Assembly: GCF_900110465.1 (NCBI RefSeq)
Contig: NZ_FODV01000008.1
Location: 82,825-146,824 of the forward strand
DNA: 64,000 nucleotides
Direction of reading: 5' to 3'
From: Halogranum amylolyticum
GTDB lineage: Archaea > Halobacteriota > Halobacteria > Halobacteriales > Haloferacaceae
The notes beneath the pieces are model-generated. The model ran no database searches. It saw only the letters and a program-made list of their open reading frames with translations, and was not told where the DNA came from. This document shows, one piece after another, positions 15,954 to 24,252 of this stretch. Each line of letters starts with the position of its first letter. The stretch's first letter is position 1. A program made the position numbers and the translations under genes.

Positions 15954-17153
15954 GTGACGCCCTCCACTCCGCTCTCCCGCCGTGGGCTTCTCGGTCTGGC
16001 CGGCACGGCCGCCGCCGGGAGCGTCCTCCTCGACCCCGCGTGGTTCCGCAGCCCCCAACGACTCGACGCCACCGTCCCAGACGACGCGTGGCCGATGGCC
16101 CGCCGCGACCCCGGTCGGACGGGGTTCGCAGAGCGGGGGCCGACCGAGGACGTCGGCGTCGCGTGGGCGCACGAACTGGACGACTCCTTTCCCGGCATCG
16201 GTCCGCCCGTCGTCGTCGCCGACGGAACCGTGTTCACGGCGACGCGCTGCCTGGTCCACGCGCTCGACGCCGAGTCGGGCGAACCAGACTGGCAGTACGA
16301 GTTCGGCAGCGACGGCTGGCTCGGGGGCAGAGCGCAGTTCGTCCAGAGTCGGCCGGTCGTCGACGACGAGGGCGTCTACGTCAGCGCCGGGGTAAGTCTG
16401 TTTTCGGTGACCCACGGTGGCGGGTCGCGTTGGCAGTACGAGACGACCAGCAGTTTCGATCGACCGCTCGTCGCGGGCAACACGGCGTACTTCACCTCGG
16501 ATCTCGACGACGACACGCTTCTCGCACTCGACACGGCGACGGGGCTCACCCGGTGGCGGGACGCGCCCGCGACGATCCGGCCCGAGGCGTACGCCGACGG
16601 CGTGGTCGTCGGTGCGGCGGTCGAGGACTCGGAGACGACGCTCGGCGCGCTGTTCGCACAGACGGGGCAGACGCGCTGGACACGCGATCTCCCTGTCGGC
16701 GACAGCACTCGACTCCTCCCGACCGTCTCTGACGGCACCGTCTTCTACGGGACGGGGACGCTCTACGCGCTCTCGCTCGACGACGGGTCGACACAGTGGA
16801 GACGGGACGTCAGCGAGGAACCGAGAGGTCTCCACACCGTCGTCGACGACGAGACGGTCTACACCGTCGCTGCCGATGCCGGGCGGGTCGTCGCCCTCGA
16901 TGCCGACACGGGCGAGACACGGTGGGAACACGCCGTCGAGGCGCTGCGAGCGACGCTGTCTCCGGCTGTGACGGACGACACGCTGTACGTCTCGGCGGGA
17001 CCGATGGTCGTCGCTCTCGACACCGAGGACGGGTCGGAGCAGTTCAGGCTCCGCGTGCCCGGGAGTGGGGCGGAGTTCTTCGCGTTGGCAGCGGGGACGC
17101 TCTACGCCGGGAGCGGGCAGACCCTCGTCGCGCTCCGGGAGGGCGCACGATGA
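15954..17153 (+). CDS. Tat-exported PQQ-like beta-propeller protein
   Basis: A 399-residue protein starting at GTG 15954 with a Tat signal (SRRGLLGLAGTAAAG). The rest consists of repeated blades with the pattern G-X-V-(F/Y)-X-A-X-X-G plus W or DA-(E/D)-(S/T)-GE, for example ALDAESGEPDWQYEF and ALDADTGETRWEHAVEAL. Such eight-bladed propellers bind partners or quinones; in haloarchaea they are mostly extracellular or envelope proteins without known PQQ. An in-frame ATG at 15912 exists, but the GTG gives the compact Tat signal normally seen. The stop overlaps the next start (ATGA), so the two genes are coupled. Confidence 0.87.
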   Translation: MTPSTPLSRRGLLGLAGTAAAGSVLLDPAWFRSPQRLDATVPDDAWPMARRDPGRTGFAERGPTEDVGVAWAHELDDSFPGIGPPVVVADGTVFTATRCLVHALDAESGEPDWQYEFGSDGWLGGRAQFVQSRPVVDDEGVYVSAGVSLFSVTHGGGSRWQYETTSSFDRPLVAGNTAYFTSDLDDDTLLALDTATGLTRWRDAPATIRPEAYADGVVVGAAVEDSETTLGALFAQTGQTRWTRDLPVGDSTRLLPTVSDGTVFYGTGTLYALSLDDGSTQWRRDVSEEPRGLHTVVDDETVYTVAADAGRVVALDADTGETRWEHAVEALRATLSPAVTDDTLYVSAGPMVVALDTEDGSEQFRLRVPGSGAEFFALAAGTLYAGSGQTLVALREGAR

Positions 17154-17575
17154 GCGAGAGCGGGTGGAACGCGACGAAACGAGCGTTCGGGGAACTCGGC
17201 CGCTTCCTGCTCGTGGTGTTCGGCCTGAGCCACGTGGCCGGTGTCGGACTCGCGCTCGTCGTCGCCCCGGCCCTCGTCAACGAACCGTGGAACCTCGCGA
17301 CGTCGTGGGCGCTTCCCGTGACCGGTGTCGTCGTCGTCGGTCTGCAGCGGATGGACGTGCACCCTACCGTCCGTCAGACGTGGACGTTCGGCGTCGCGGC
17401 GCTCGTCGGCTTCCTCTGTCTCCGCCTCGTCGGCGTCGGCGACGTGCGACTCAGCGGATCGCTCTACCCGGTGCTCCACGGACTGCTGGCGTACGTCGCC
17501 GTCCTCGCGTTTGCCGGATTCGTCGCCGATGTCGGCGCAGACGACGTGCGGCGACTGGCGAAGACCGGAGACTGA
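17150..17575 (+). CDS. Four-helix membrane protein coupled to the beta-propeller gene
   Basis: A 141-residue protein with about four transmembrane helices (LLVVFGLSHVAGVGLALVV, ALPVTGVVVVGL, FGVAALVGFLCLRLVG, LAYVAVLAFAGFVADV). I know no family for it. Its ATG overlaps the TGA of the propeller gene by four bases, so it is probably made in fixed ratio with it and may anchor it to the membrane (inference). A longer overlapping frame starts at 16796, but that part is the out-of-frame shadow of the propeller. Confidence 0.7.
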   Translation: MSESGWNATKRAFGELGRFLLVVFGLSHVAGVGLALVVAPALVNEPWNLATSWALPVTGVVVVGLQRMDVHPTVRQTWTFGVAALVGFLCLRLVGVGDVRLSGSLYPVLHGLLAYVAVLAFAGFVADVGADDVRRLAKTGD

Positions 17576-17591
17576 CTCGCAGTGGGCGAAA

Positions 17592-18311
17592 CTACTCGTC
17601 GCCCGTCTCCTCGTCGTACCTCACCGCCACCGCCACCTCGTTGCGCCGCATGAACGGCGGTGTGAAGGGGTCGTTGTACTGCAGGAGGAACGGGTCGCCG
17701 CGGCGGTCGACGTCGTGCTCGGCGAGCGTGTCGAGGAGTGCAGACTGCTGCTTCGCGACCCGCCCGTCCGTCGCGTACCACGAGAAGGCCTTCACGGCGA
17801 GCGTCTGCGACGGTTGCACGACCAGCCGGACCCGCGAGTCGGTCGGCGTCGGTGCCGTCGCCGGCGTGTAGTCCGCCGGGAGGTAGAACGACATGGTGAC
17901 GTCGCCGCCGTCGCCCGTGGTGCGGACGGGTGCGGTCATCGATACGTCCTCGTTCGACTCGCGCTCGTCGGCCGCGCGGTCCGTGCGTACCGGTGTAGTC
18001 ATCGACACCGACTCGCCGCTGCTCGCTTCGTCGGCGTCGCTGGCGACGGGGGCCGTCATCTCGACGTCCTCGCTCGACTCGTTCGCGCCGGAGATGTACC
18101 GGAACAGGCGGCGGAACGCTTCTTCGTTACTGTCGGCCGTCGTCTCGACGAGCACCGTCCGCGGGTAGCGTCGGATCTCGACGTCGCCGACGGTGGCGAC
18201 CGACTCGTACGGGACGCGTTCGGTCGTCCGGTTCACGTACAGTCCCCACCCGATCCAGCAGGCGAGTGCGCCGCCGCCGACCGCGAGCAGTCCTTTCGAG
18301 AGGTGTCGCAT
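17592..18311 (-). CDS. SOUL heme-binding family protein with tripled motif
   Basis: A 239-residue protein with an N-terminal membrane anchor (about residues 7-25) and a SOUL/HBP domain: VPYESVATVGDVEIRRYP, then FRRLFRYISGAN, and a C-terminal QQSALLDTLAEHDV...FLLQYNDPFTPPFMRRNEV. The SOUL family normally has one 'I-X-MTAPV' motif. Here it appears three times, VEMTAPV (83-89), VSMTTPV (102-108) and VSMTAPV (123-129), separated by acidic spacers. This looks like a local internal duplication, lengthening an exposed loop. Heme binding is inferred from the family only. Confidence 0.85.
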   Translation of the reverse strand: MRHLSKGLLAVGGGALACWIGWGLYVNRTTERVPYESVATVGDVEIRRYPRTVLVETTADSNEEAFRRLFRYISGANESSEDVEMTAPVASDADEASSGESVSMTTPVRTDRAADERESNEDVSMTAPVRTTGDGGDVTMSFYLPADYTPATAPTPTDSRVRLVVQPSQTLAVKAFSWYATDGRVAKQQSALLDTLAEHDVDRRGDPFLLQYNDPFTPPFMRRNEVAVAVRYDEETGDE

Positions 18312-18348
18312 AGGGGAACAAGGCGCGCAAGCGACAAAACGTGTCCGT

Positions 18349-18645
18349 TCACTTCACCGTCACGTAGGTAAGAAATGCGATGGCGACGAGTTGGAGGCAC
18401 CGGAGCGCGAGGATGGCCGTCTGGACGACCGGGTCGCCCGAGTAGAGCATCGTCGTACTGAAGAAGAAGTAGATGGCCAGCGCGTTCTCCAAGAGCATCG
18501 CCACGCCGAAAGCGATGAGTCCGAGCGTCAGCGTCGACTCGAACGTCCGATAGTTCCGTACCCACACCGCCGTCAGGACGGACAGAAGCAGGATGCTCAG
18601 CCCGGACAGCGCGGTCGCGATCGTCAGCGTCGTGCTCATTGCCAT
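18349..18645 (-). CDS. Three-helix membrane protein paired with a winged-helix regulator
   Basis: A 98-residue protein with three or four hydrophobic segments (LTIATALSGLSILLLSVLTA, LTLGLIAFGVAMLLENALAI, AILALRCLQLVAIAFLTYV). Its start (18645) is two bases after the stop of the winged-helix gene, so they form an operon. I recall this pairing as a recurrent haloarchaeal gene pair (the membrane part as DUF7521). It may sense a membrane signal for the regulator, which is inference. Confidence 0.78.
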   Translation of the reverse strand: MAMSTTLTIATALSGLSILLLSVLTAVWVRNYRTFESTLTLGLIAFGVAMLLENALAIYFFFSTTMLYSGDPVVQTAILALRCLQLVAIAFLTYVTVK

Positions 18646-18647
18646 GG

Positions 18648-18923
18648 TTAGTCCATCTTCGTCAGAATCTCTTCGAACTGCTCGCGGTGTTGCTCGAAGC
18701 GGTCGGTGAGAAAGTACATGGTCCCGTAGGACTCCTCGCCCTTCTCGACGACGTCGTGCTCGACGAGTAGATCGAGGTGGTAGCGGACAGTGTTGTACTC
18801 GACACCGAGAACGTCGGAGAGTTGGTTCGCGTTCCGAGGGCGCTCGATGAGCGCACGGATGATTCGCGCCCGGTTCTCACCGCCGCGCATCCCGGCCAGC
18901 AGATACCAGAGCGCTTTCTCCAT
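18648..18923 (-). CDS. ArsR-type winged helix-turn-helix regulator
   Basis: A 91-residue DNA-binding protein. Residues 14-70 form the winged helix: GGENRARIIRALIERPRNAN, QLSDVLGVEYNTVRYHLDLL (recognition helix) and VVEKGEESYGTMYFLT (wing), followed by a C-terminal helix. There are no Cys residues of a metal sensor, so the signal is not a thiol-bound metal. First gene of a two-gene operon with a TATA box about 35 bases upstream; autoregulation is likely by analogy. Confidence 0.88.
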   Translation of the reverse strand: MEKALWYLLAGMRGGENRARIIRALIERPRNANQLSDVLGVEYNTVRYHLDLLVEHDVVEKGEESYGTMYFLTDRFEQHREQFEEILTKMD

Positions 18924-18954
18924 CCGATCTCACCTCTACTATCTGAGAGAAGCG

Positions 18955-18961
18955 GGATATA
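18955..18961 (-). promoter_or_regulatory. TATA box of the winged-helix operon
   Basis: Minus strand CTATATCC, centred 35 bases before the ATG at 18923, predicting a leader of roughly 8 bases. It lies only a few bases from the stop codon (18967) of the upstream oxidoreductase gene, so the operon has its own promoter in a very tight gap. Confidence 0.6.
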
Positions 18962-18966
18962 GGTAG

Positions 18967-20502
18967 TCATCGCCCCTGGACGGTCCGCGACACCCACCCG
19001 GACGGCCCACTCGGAAACGGCGAGGCCTCCTCTCGTGACTGGAGTGTCCCGGTCCCGTCAGTCGCCCGGACGACCACCTCGTGTTCGTCCGCCGGCCGGT
19101 CGTAGCTGTAGAGCCACTGTCGCCAGACGTCGGTGCCGGGCAGCGGTTCGGAGAGCGTCGCGTCGGCCCACGTCCGACCCCCGTCGACCGAAACTTCGAC
19201 GCGTTCGATACCGCGCGTCCCGGCGTAGGCGTGCCCTGCGACCCGCTTCCGGCCGTCGCCGAGATCGGTGACGACGTGGAGTTTCGCGACGGTGTTCACC
19301 GGGCCGGTGCCGTGCCAACCGCGTTTCTCCCAGTAGCCGTCTTCCGGCCGTTCGAGAATCTCGATCTCGGTGAGCCACTTCACGTTGATCTCGCCCCAGT
19401 GGCCGGGGATGAGCGCCCGTGCGGGGTAGCCGTGGCCGACCGGGAGCACGTCGCCGTTCATGCCGAACGCGAGAAAGCCGTCTCGGAGGGCCGACAGCGG
19501 GAACTCCTCGTAGAAGCCGTCGGCAGCGCGGAGCATCACACAACAGCCCTCGGACACCCCGGCCGGTTCGACGAGGTCCATGATTGGGACGCCGGTCCAC
19601 AGCGCGTTGTCCAGTTTCTTCCCGTTGAGCGACTCGCCGACGCACCGCAGCGAGACGAACCGGTGTTCCGGGTCCATCGTGGCGACGTCCGCGTAGCTGT
19701 AGCTGACCTCCTCGTCGACTGCGCCGGTAACCGTCAGCGTCCACTCGCTGGCGTCGACCGTCGGGTTCGTCGAGTTGATGTCGACCTCGTAGAACTGGTC
19801 GCTGACGAGGGGTTCCAGCCCGTCGACACCGAGTGACTTCTCGGTCGCCTCGGCCAGCAGTGCGTCGACGTCCGGCCCGGCCCACGGTTGGCCGACGTCG
19901 ACTGTCGACTCGGTGGTCGACGACTGCCGCTGTCTCTGGGCACCGAGGACGTAGCCGCCGACGGCGAGCGGGAGCGCAGTCGCGACTGCTGCGAGGACGC
20001 GCCGTCGTTCGGTTCTCGGGTTACCGGACTCGCTTCCGAGTGTCGTGGGCACCCCACGAGTCGCGACGAGGTCGGCGACGGCGACGACGACGCCCGTCGC
20101 GACACCTGCGCCCAGCGACGAAACGAGTGCGCCGGTCACCACGAACGCGACTGCTGCCACCGATGCCGCCGCAACCGGCCCGGCGACCAGTCGGTCGAGT
20201 CGTCGACCGAGTCCGAGCGCGGCCAGCGCCGCTCCCGCGAACAGGAGAACCGAGAGGACCAGCGCCGTCACCACGTTGAGTTGACTCCCCAGGTCCCCGA
20301 GCACCACGATGCCGAACGTGATGACCGACCCGGGAAGCCGGCGAGCGAGAAAGCCCGCGATAGGACCTGCGACGAACGCGGGCGTGAACGATGCGACGGC
20401 GAACGAACCGGCGACCCCCGCTGTGCCCGCTAACAGTGCCACGAGGGCGGTCCATGCAGGAGGGAGGCGGTCGGCGAGGGTGCGTGGTGTTCGAGAGGCC
20501 AT
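18967..20502 (-). CDS. Membrane-anchored sulfite-oxidase-family molybdopterin enzyme
   Basis: A 511-residue protein: about six hydrophobic helices in residues 15-185, then an Arg-rich junction and a periplasm-facing sulfite-oxidase-type domain (about 225-440) and a dimerisation domain (about 430-505, GTRGIERVEVSVDGGRTWADA). The molybdenum-ligating Cys is Cys287 in SLRCVGES; NGKKLDNALWTGVPI, VGHGYPARALIPGHWG and WLTEIEIL follow as in the family. Substrate is unknown. ATG 20502 is preferred, although an ATG at 20541 would overlap the stop of the spondin gene and couple the two. The helical N-terminus recalls cytochrome b-type anchors but lacks obvious heme His pairs. Confidence 0.85.
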   Translation of the reverse strand: MASRTPRTLADRLPPAWTALVALLAGTAGVAGSFAVASFTPAFVAGPIAGFLARRLPGSVITFGIVVLGDLGSQLNVVTALVLSVLLFAGAALAALGLGRRLDRLVAGPVAAASVAAVAFVVTGALVSSLGAGVATGVVVAVADLVATRGVPTTLGSESGNPRTERRRVLAAVATALPLAVGGYVLGAQRQRQSSTTESTVDVGQPWAGPDVDALLAEATEKSLGVDGLEPLVSDQFYEVDINSTNPTVDASEWTLTVTGAVDEEVSYSYADVATMDPEHRFVSLRCVGESLNGKKLDNALWTGVPIMDLVEPAGVSEGCCVMLRAADGFYEEFPLSALRDGFLAFGMNGDVLPVGHGYPARALIPGHWGEINVKWLTEIEILERPEDGYWEKRGWHGTGPVNTVAKLHVVTDLGDGRKRVAGHAYAGTRGIERVEVSVDGGRTWADATLSEPLPGTDVWRQWLYSYDRPADEHEVVVRATDGTGTLQSREEASPFPSGPSGWVSRTVQGR

Positions 20503-20533
20503 AGCGCGGAGTAGATCGGTCGGACGACCGTCG

Positions 20534-21382
20534 TTACCCATCCATCGTTTCGCCCGGCGTGACGGTGAGTTTGACGACGGAAGCAGTATCCGGGTAGTCG
20601 TACCCGTCGTCGACGTCGCTGATTCGGCGGACCGTTCCATCCTCGCTCGGCCCGGTGTCCGGCCCGGACTGCCGCGGGGCCTGGTTCGGCCCGACACCGG
20701 GTTCCTCGTTCACTTCGGTCCCGGCGTCCCACAGCAGGAGCAGCTCGGTCTTGTCGCCCTCGATGGGTTGCTCATCCTCGAACAGCGGGATACCCGCCGG
20801 TTCGGGCGCGTAGAACAGGTCGTTCGACTGGACGAACATCGTCGCCAGCGAGAGTCGTTGGCCCGCGTGAGCCTCGACGGAGAACGTGTACGCACCGCCG
20901 GGACCGATTGGACCGGGTGTCTCGCCACCCTTGGGGACGGCGGCCGAACCGGCTTTGTCGACACTCATCGATACCTCTTCGACGAGTCCCGTCGGCCCAC
21001 CGTCCTCGGCGAGCATCTCCAGTCCGTCGCCGGCAGCCTCACCCTCGGTGAACAGCGAGACGTCCGCTCCGTGGACTGCGTAGGCCACGGGAGCGAGCAC
21101 CATCGGGACCGGACCCTCTGACGTCCGGAGCGACTCTTCAGTTCCAACGTTCTCGACGCGAACCGTGAACCTCGTCGCCATCATCTCCGACGACTCGGTC
21201 GTCGTCTCGTTCATCCCGTCGGTCATCTCGGAGGACGTCGTCTCCGTCATCTCGGCGTCACCCATCCCGTCGGTCGTCGTGGCTTCGCTCCCGCCGCCAC
21301 CACCGGTACACCCGGCTATCGCCACCGTGCCGACTGTTCCGACACCTAGCAGGAACCGCCGCCGCGTCGTACTTTGCGACAT
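20534..21382 (-). CDS. Spondin-domain lipoprotein
   Basis: A 282-residue exported protein. The N-terminus has a Tat signal (TTRRRFLLGVGTVGTVAIAGC) with a lipobox Cys at residue 25, then a Gly/Thr/Ser-rich linker with a run of MT/ET repeats (26-68). The rest is a spondin-type beta-sandwich: FTVRVENVG, PMVLAPVAYAVHGADVSLF, FSVEAHAGQRLSLATMFVQSNDLFYAPE, TELLLLWDAGTEVNEEPG. Such domains are probably for adhesion or ligand binding outside the cell. It directly precedes the molybdopterin enzyme, whose alternative ATG overlaps its stop, so joint function is plausible. Confidence 0.88.
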   Translation of the reverse strand: MSQSTTRRRFLLGVGTVGTVAIAGCTGGGGGSEATTTDGMGDAEMTETTSSEMTDGMNETTTESSEMMATRFTVRVENVGTEESLRTSEGPVPMVLAPVAYAVHGADVSLFTEGEAAGDGLEMLAEDGGPTGLVEEVSMSVDKAGSAAVPKGGETPGPIGPGGAYTFSVEAHAGQRLSLATMFVQSNDLFYAPEPAGIPLFEDEQPIEGDKTELLLLWDAGTEVNEEPGVGPNQAPRQSGPDTGPSEDGTVRRISDVDDGYDYPDTASVVKLTVTPGETMDG

Positions 21383-21530
21383 GACGAGAGAAGAGATGTC
21401 GTCTTCGACGATATCAATTTTTCAAACTCGAACTCAATTCGAATGAAACTCTCTTGTAACTCTCTCTAGAGTTGGGCACAGTATGCCGACACGCCGGTGG
21501 ACTCATCTCGTCAGCCACCTACATCACCGC

Positions 21531-21821
21531 ATGGTCAACACCGAGACACAGTCACTGCTCTCGGAGCTCGCCGCCCGACTCGACGCGACGGCCGAGCGGC
21601 CGATGCGGCCCGAGGTGACCCACTGGGTCGCCGAAGCCGACGCCGTCGCGAGCGACGTCGCCGATGCGGACGCCGACCTTCCGGTCGACGTCGTCCGCAC
21701 ACGCGTCGGGCACGTCAGAGAGCTCCTGTCGCACGTCGAGGAGACAGGCGACGAGGAAGCCGACGAACACGTGACGGCGGCCAAGACGCTCGCCGACGAG
21801 GTTCTGGACCGACTCGACTGA
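21531..21821 (+). CDS. Small conserved haloarchaeal protein
   Basis: A 96-residue acidic, all-helical protein (MVNTETQSLLSELAARLDA, then HWVAEADAVASDVADADADL, then VRELLSHVEETGDEEADEHV). Starting at ATG 21531; the longer frame from 21483 is less plausible. Helix pattern resembles a small helical bundle. No family name is known to me. No obvious operon partner. Confidence 0.6.
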   Translation: MVNTETQSLLSELAARLDATAERPMRPEVTHWVAEADAVASDVADADADLPVDVVRTRVGHVRELLSHVEETGDEEADEHVTAAKTLADEVLDRLD

Positions 21822-21914
21822 GGCGTTCACACCACCACAACACACTTCTCGAACAGCCGGAACAGCTATCGACCGACGACTCGCCGAGAGACGGTAGGTC
21901 GCCTGGGCAACCAG

Positions 21915-22193
21915 CTACTCTCGCGGGACGCGCTCGACCTGGAACTCCCGGTAGTCGCCGTAGGCGACGTCGAGCGCGCCGAGCCACCAGTTCCAGCGCG
22001 ACGGGAGAGCGGTTCCCTCGGGGGCGTCCGCGAGGTTTTCGATCACTTCCTCGACCGTCAGCGGGCGGCCACGGTCGGCCTCGTGTTTCCCGGAGTCCGA
22101 GAGGTCACGAGCCTGTCGGGCGACGACGCGTCGCTCCGCGTCGGTGCCGCCGAACGCCGATTCGAGCGCCGTCTCGAGCTCTTCGGGGTCCAT
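21915..22193 (-). CDS. Conserved haloarchaeal protein of unknown function (92 aa)
   Basis: A 92-residue acidic protein, MDPEELETALESAFGGTDAE... ending FQVERVPRE. It contains LTVEEVIENLADAPEG and SRWNWWLGALDVAYGDY, an aromatic-rich C-terminal patch. The frame extends much further upstream in this reading frame, but that part is the out-of-frame shadow of the neighbouring membrane protein, so ATG 22193 is used. It lies 38 bases after the stop of the membrane protein in the same orientation, probably one operon. Confidence 0.68.
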   Translation of the reverse strand: MDPEELETALESAFGGTDAERRVVARQARDLSDSGKHEADRGRPLTVEEVIENLADAPEGTALPSRWNWWLGALDVAYGDYREFQVERVPRE

Positions 22194-22231
22194 GTCGGCG
22201 ACGAAGCGGTCGACGCACGTGAGTGTTCGCC

Positions 22232-23041
22232 CTACGCGACCCACGCCAGCAGAACGAACAGCGCCCCCCACGCGGCGAGCACCCAGCCGATGCCGTCCGT
22301 CTGCGTGGCGAATTCGAGCGCCGCCGCGACGGCGACGAACAACAGCCCGATCCCGACGAGGATCGCCCGGTCGGCGGTCAGTTTCGGTTCGCTCGCCTCG
22401 TTCCGTTCGCTCAACTGTCTCAGTGCGGGGCGAACCTCGTCGAACACGTCCGCGGGGACGACCAGTCCGAACGGTGCGTCGAGCGCGTTCCCCTGCGTGT
22501 GACGGAGCGCACAGACGACGTACGGGCCGAGTCGGAACGATCGAAACGACTTGAGCCCACTGAGGTCGTGTTCGAGTCGTCGGTCGTCGTGCTCGCGGGT
22601 GAGCACACCGGTCTCGGTGTCGAGCGTCCCACCCTTCGACCCGGTGGTCGCGACGGTCCACGCGAAGAGGCCGACCACCGTGTAGACGAGAATCAGCCAC
22701 GGGGCCGCCCCGAGGCTCAGGAAGAGCGCGAACCCGACCGGCGTCGCGAGCGCGAGCCACCGGAGTTCGAGCTCCGGGAGGTGGTCGCGGAGCGTCCGTT
22801 TCTCCTCGTCCTCGCCGTAGCGAAGCGCGTACCAGAGGTAGAGCAGCGAGAACGGCCCGCCCACGACGAGGACGACGACGAAGAGGAGGACGAACTCCAG
22901 CGACCCGCCGAGCGCCACCGCGGCGATAGCGAACGCGAGCGAGAGCGCGACGGCGAGGTAGACGCCGGCACCGACGTGTCTGACGACCGCGGCGAGTCGG
23001 CCCGGCGGCCGACCCGACCACTCGACCGTGGAGGGGACCAT
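22232..23041 (-). CDS. Multi-helix membrane protein
   Basis: A 269-residue protein with hydrophobic segments at about 23-45, 48-70, 100-120 and 122-140 and two at the C-terminus (ILVGIGLLFVAVAAALEFA, IGWVLAAWGALFVLLAWVA). Between is a soluble portion (about 145-210) with DHDLSGLKSFRSFRLGPYVV. No family name is known to me. It probably heads an operon with the 92-residue gene downstream. Confidence 0.68.
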   Translation of the reverse strand: MVPSTVEWSGRPPGRLAAVVRHVGAGVYLAVALSLAFAIAAVALGGSLEFVLLFVVVLVVGGPFSLLYLWYALRYGEDEEKRTLRDHLPELELRWLALATPVGFALFLSLGAAPWLILVYTVVGLFAWTVATTGSKGGTLDTETGVLTREHDDRRLEHDLSGLKSFRSFRLGPYVVCALRHTQGNALDAPFGLVVPADVFDEVRPALRQLSERNEASEPKLTADRAILVGIGLLFVAVAAALEFATQTDGIGWVLAAWGALFVLLAWVA

Positions 23042-23086
23042 GCGGTGGGCTACTCAGCTACTCGACAAAAGACTGGGGTCGAGCGG

Positions 23087-24172
23087 TCAGTTCCACCACT
23101 CGCTGCGCCGCTCGCGGTAACTCGCGTCGCGGAACGGGTCGGGTCGTTCGGCGGCGTCCTCCATCCCGAGCCCGTAGGCCAGCCAGTTGCCGACGTGCCA
23201 GCCCACGGCGGGCGTGTCGAGGTCGACGAGCGTGATACGGAGCGTGGCGTAGGTCTCGATGGCGCCGTCGCCGTCGGGGTCCGGACCGAGCGTCTGGAAG
23301 CACGAGCCCGCACCCTGTCCGCAGGGAGAGGTCTCGCTGAACTGGACGACGACGTCCGCCCGCTCGGGCGAGTCGACGAACCGGAACGAGAGGTTGCCGG
23401 GGACGCTGTTGCTCCCGTCGGCACCGTTCTCGTAGTAGGTCAGCGCGTGCTGGACCTGCTCGCGCGTCGCCGCCGGGTCCGAGACGTTCCGCTCGTCGAC
23501 GTAGACGGTGAACTCGGAGTCGGGCCACGGGAAGTCACGGTCGGTCGCGTTCGGCTGTTTCGGGGTGTAGAGCACCGACTCGGCGCGCATCACGTCCTGT
23601 GGGGCGTCGTCGTGGCGAAGCCCGAGCGTGTGTCCGAGTTCGTGTCTCAACACGAGCGTCGTCGACTCCGTGGAGAGACCAGTCTTCACGTAGACCTGTT
23701 CGGGACGGTCGATCTGTCCGGCGTCGGTGACGAGCGGGGCACAGCCGACGGCGTCGTGGGTGTCGCCACAGGCGGGGACGTCGTCGACGAAGTTCACGAC
23801 GAGATCCGGCTCCTCGGCGTCGGGGACGACCCGGTAGTCGACGTCGAAGCCGGCGTACTGTCTCGCCCGTTGTTCCCAGTAAGCGGTCGCAGCCTCGACG
23901 ACGTCGACGTGCCCCCGGTCGGCGGGCCCCTCGACGCCGACGACGAGCGGGTCGTCGCCCCACGGGTTCGGCTTCGCCGGGACGGCCGTCCCGGCGGCGG
24001 CGGTCGCGTTCGCCGTCGAACCTACGGGGGTCCCCGTCGCGGTCGCCGTCTCCCCGCTGTCTGCTAGCGGATCGTCGGTCGTCGGAGGAGCGGCGTCGTC
24101 GAACGTCACGCCGAGACAGCCCGAGACGAGTAACAGACAGACGAGAGCGAGTGTGAGCGCCGCGTTCCGCAT
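23087..24172 (-). CDS. Metzincin-type zinc protease lipoprotein
   Basis: A 361-residue exported protein. The Sec signal ends in LVSGC (Cys19), so it is a lipoprotein, followed by a Thr/Ala/Pro-rich stalk (24-68). The protease signature HELGHTLGLRH (177-187) is a full metzincin HEXXHXXGXXH zinc site, and Met195 in PQDVM follows, close enough to be the Met-turn. A DSEFTVYVDERNVSDPA block and a Cys pair (CGQGAGSC) form a C-terminal domain. It fits the matrixin/astacin-like class rather than archaemetzincin, which has a CXXXC zinc motif. Secreted peptide hydrolysis at the cell surface is inferred. Confidence 0.88.
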   Translation of the reverse strand: MRNAALTLALVCLLLVSGCLGVTFDDAAPPTTDDPLADSGETATATGTPVGSTANATAAAGTAVPAKPNPWGDDPLVVGVEGPADRGHVDVVEAATAYWEQRARQYAGFDVDYRVVPDAEEPDLVVNFVDDVPACGDTHDAVGCAPLVTDAGQIDRPEQVYVKTGLSTESTTLVLRHELGHTLGLRHDDAPQDVMRAESVLYTPKQPNATDRDFPWPDSEFTVYVDERNVSDPAATREQVQHALTYYENGADGSNSVPGNLSFRFVDSPERADVVVQFSETSPCGQGAGSCFQTLGPDPDGDGAIETYATLRITLVDLDTPAVGWHVGNWLAYGLGMEDAAERPDPFRDASYRERRSEWWN

Positions 24173-24252
24173 TGTTTCATTCTCCGTCGGACGAACGTAA
24201 GAGCGTTGCGGCGCAGGTCACTACCTCGGTCTGTCGGCCGACGTCACACCGG

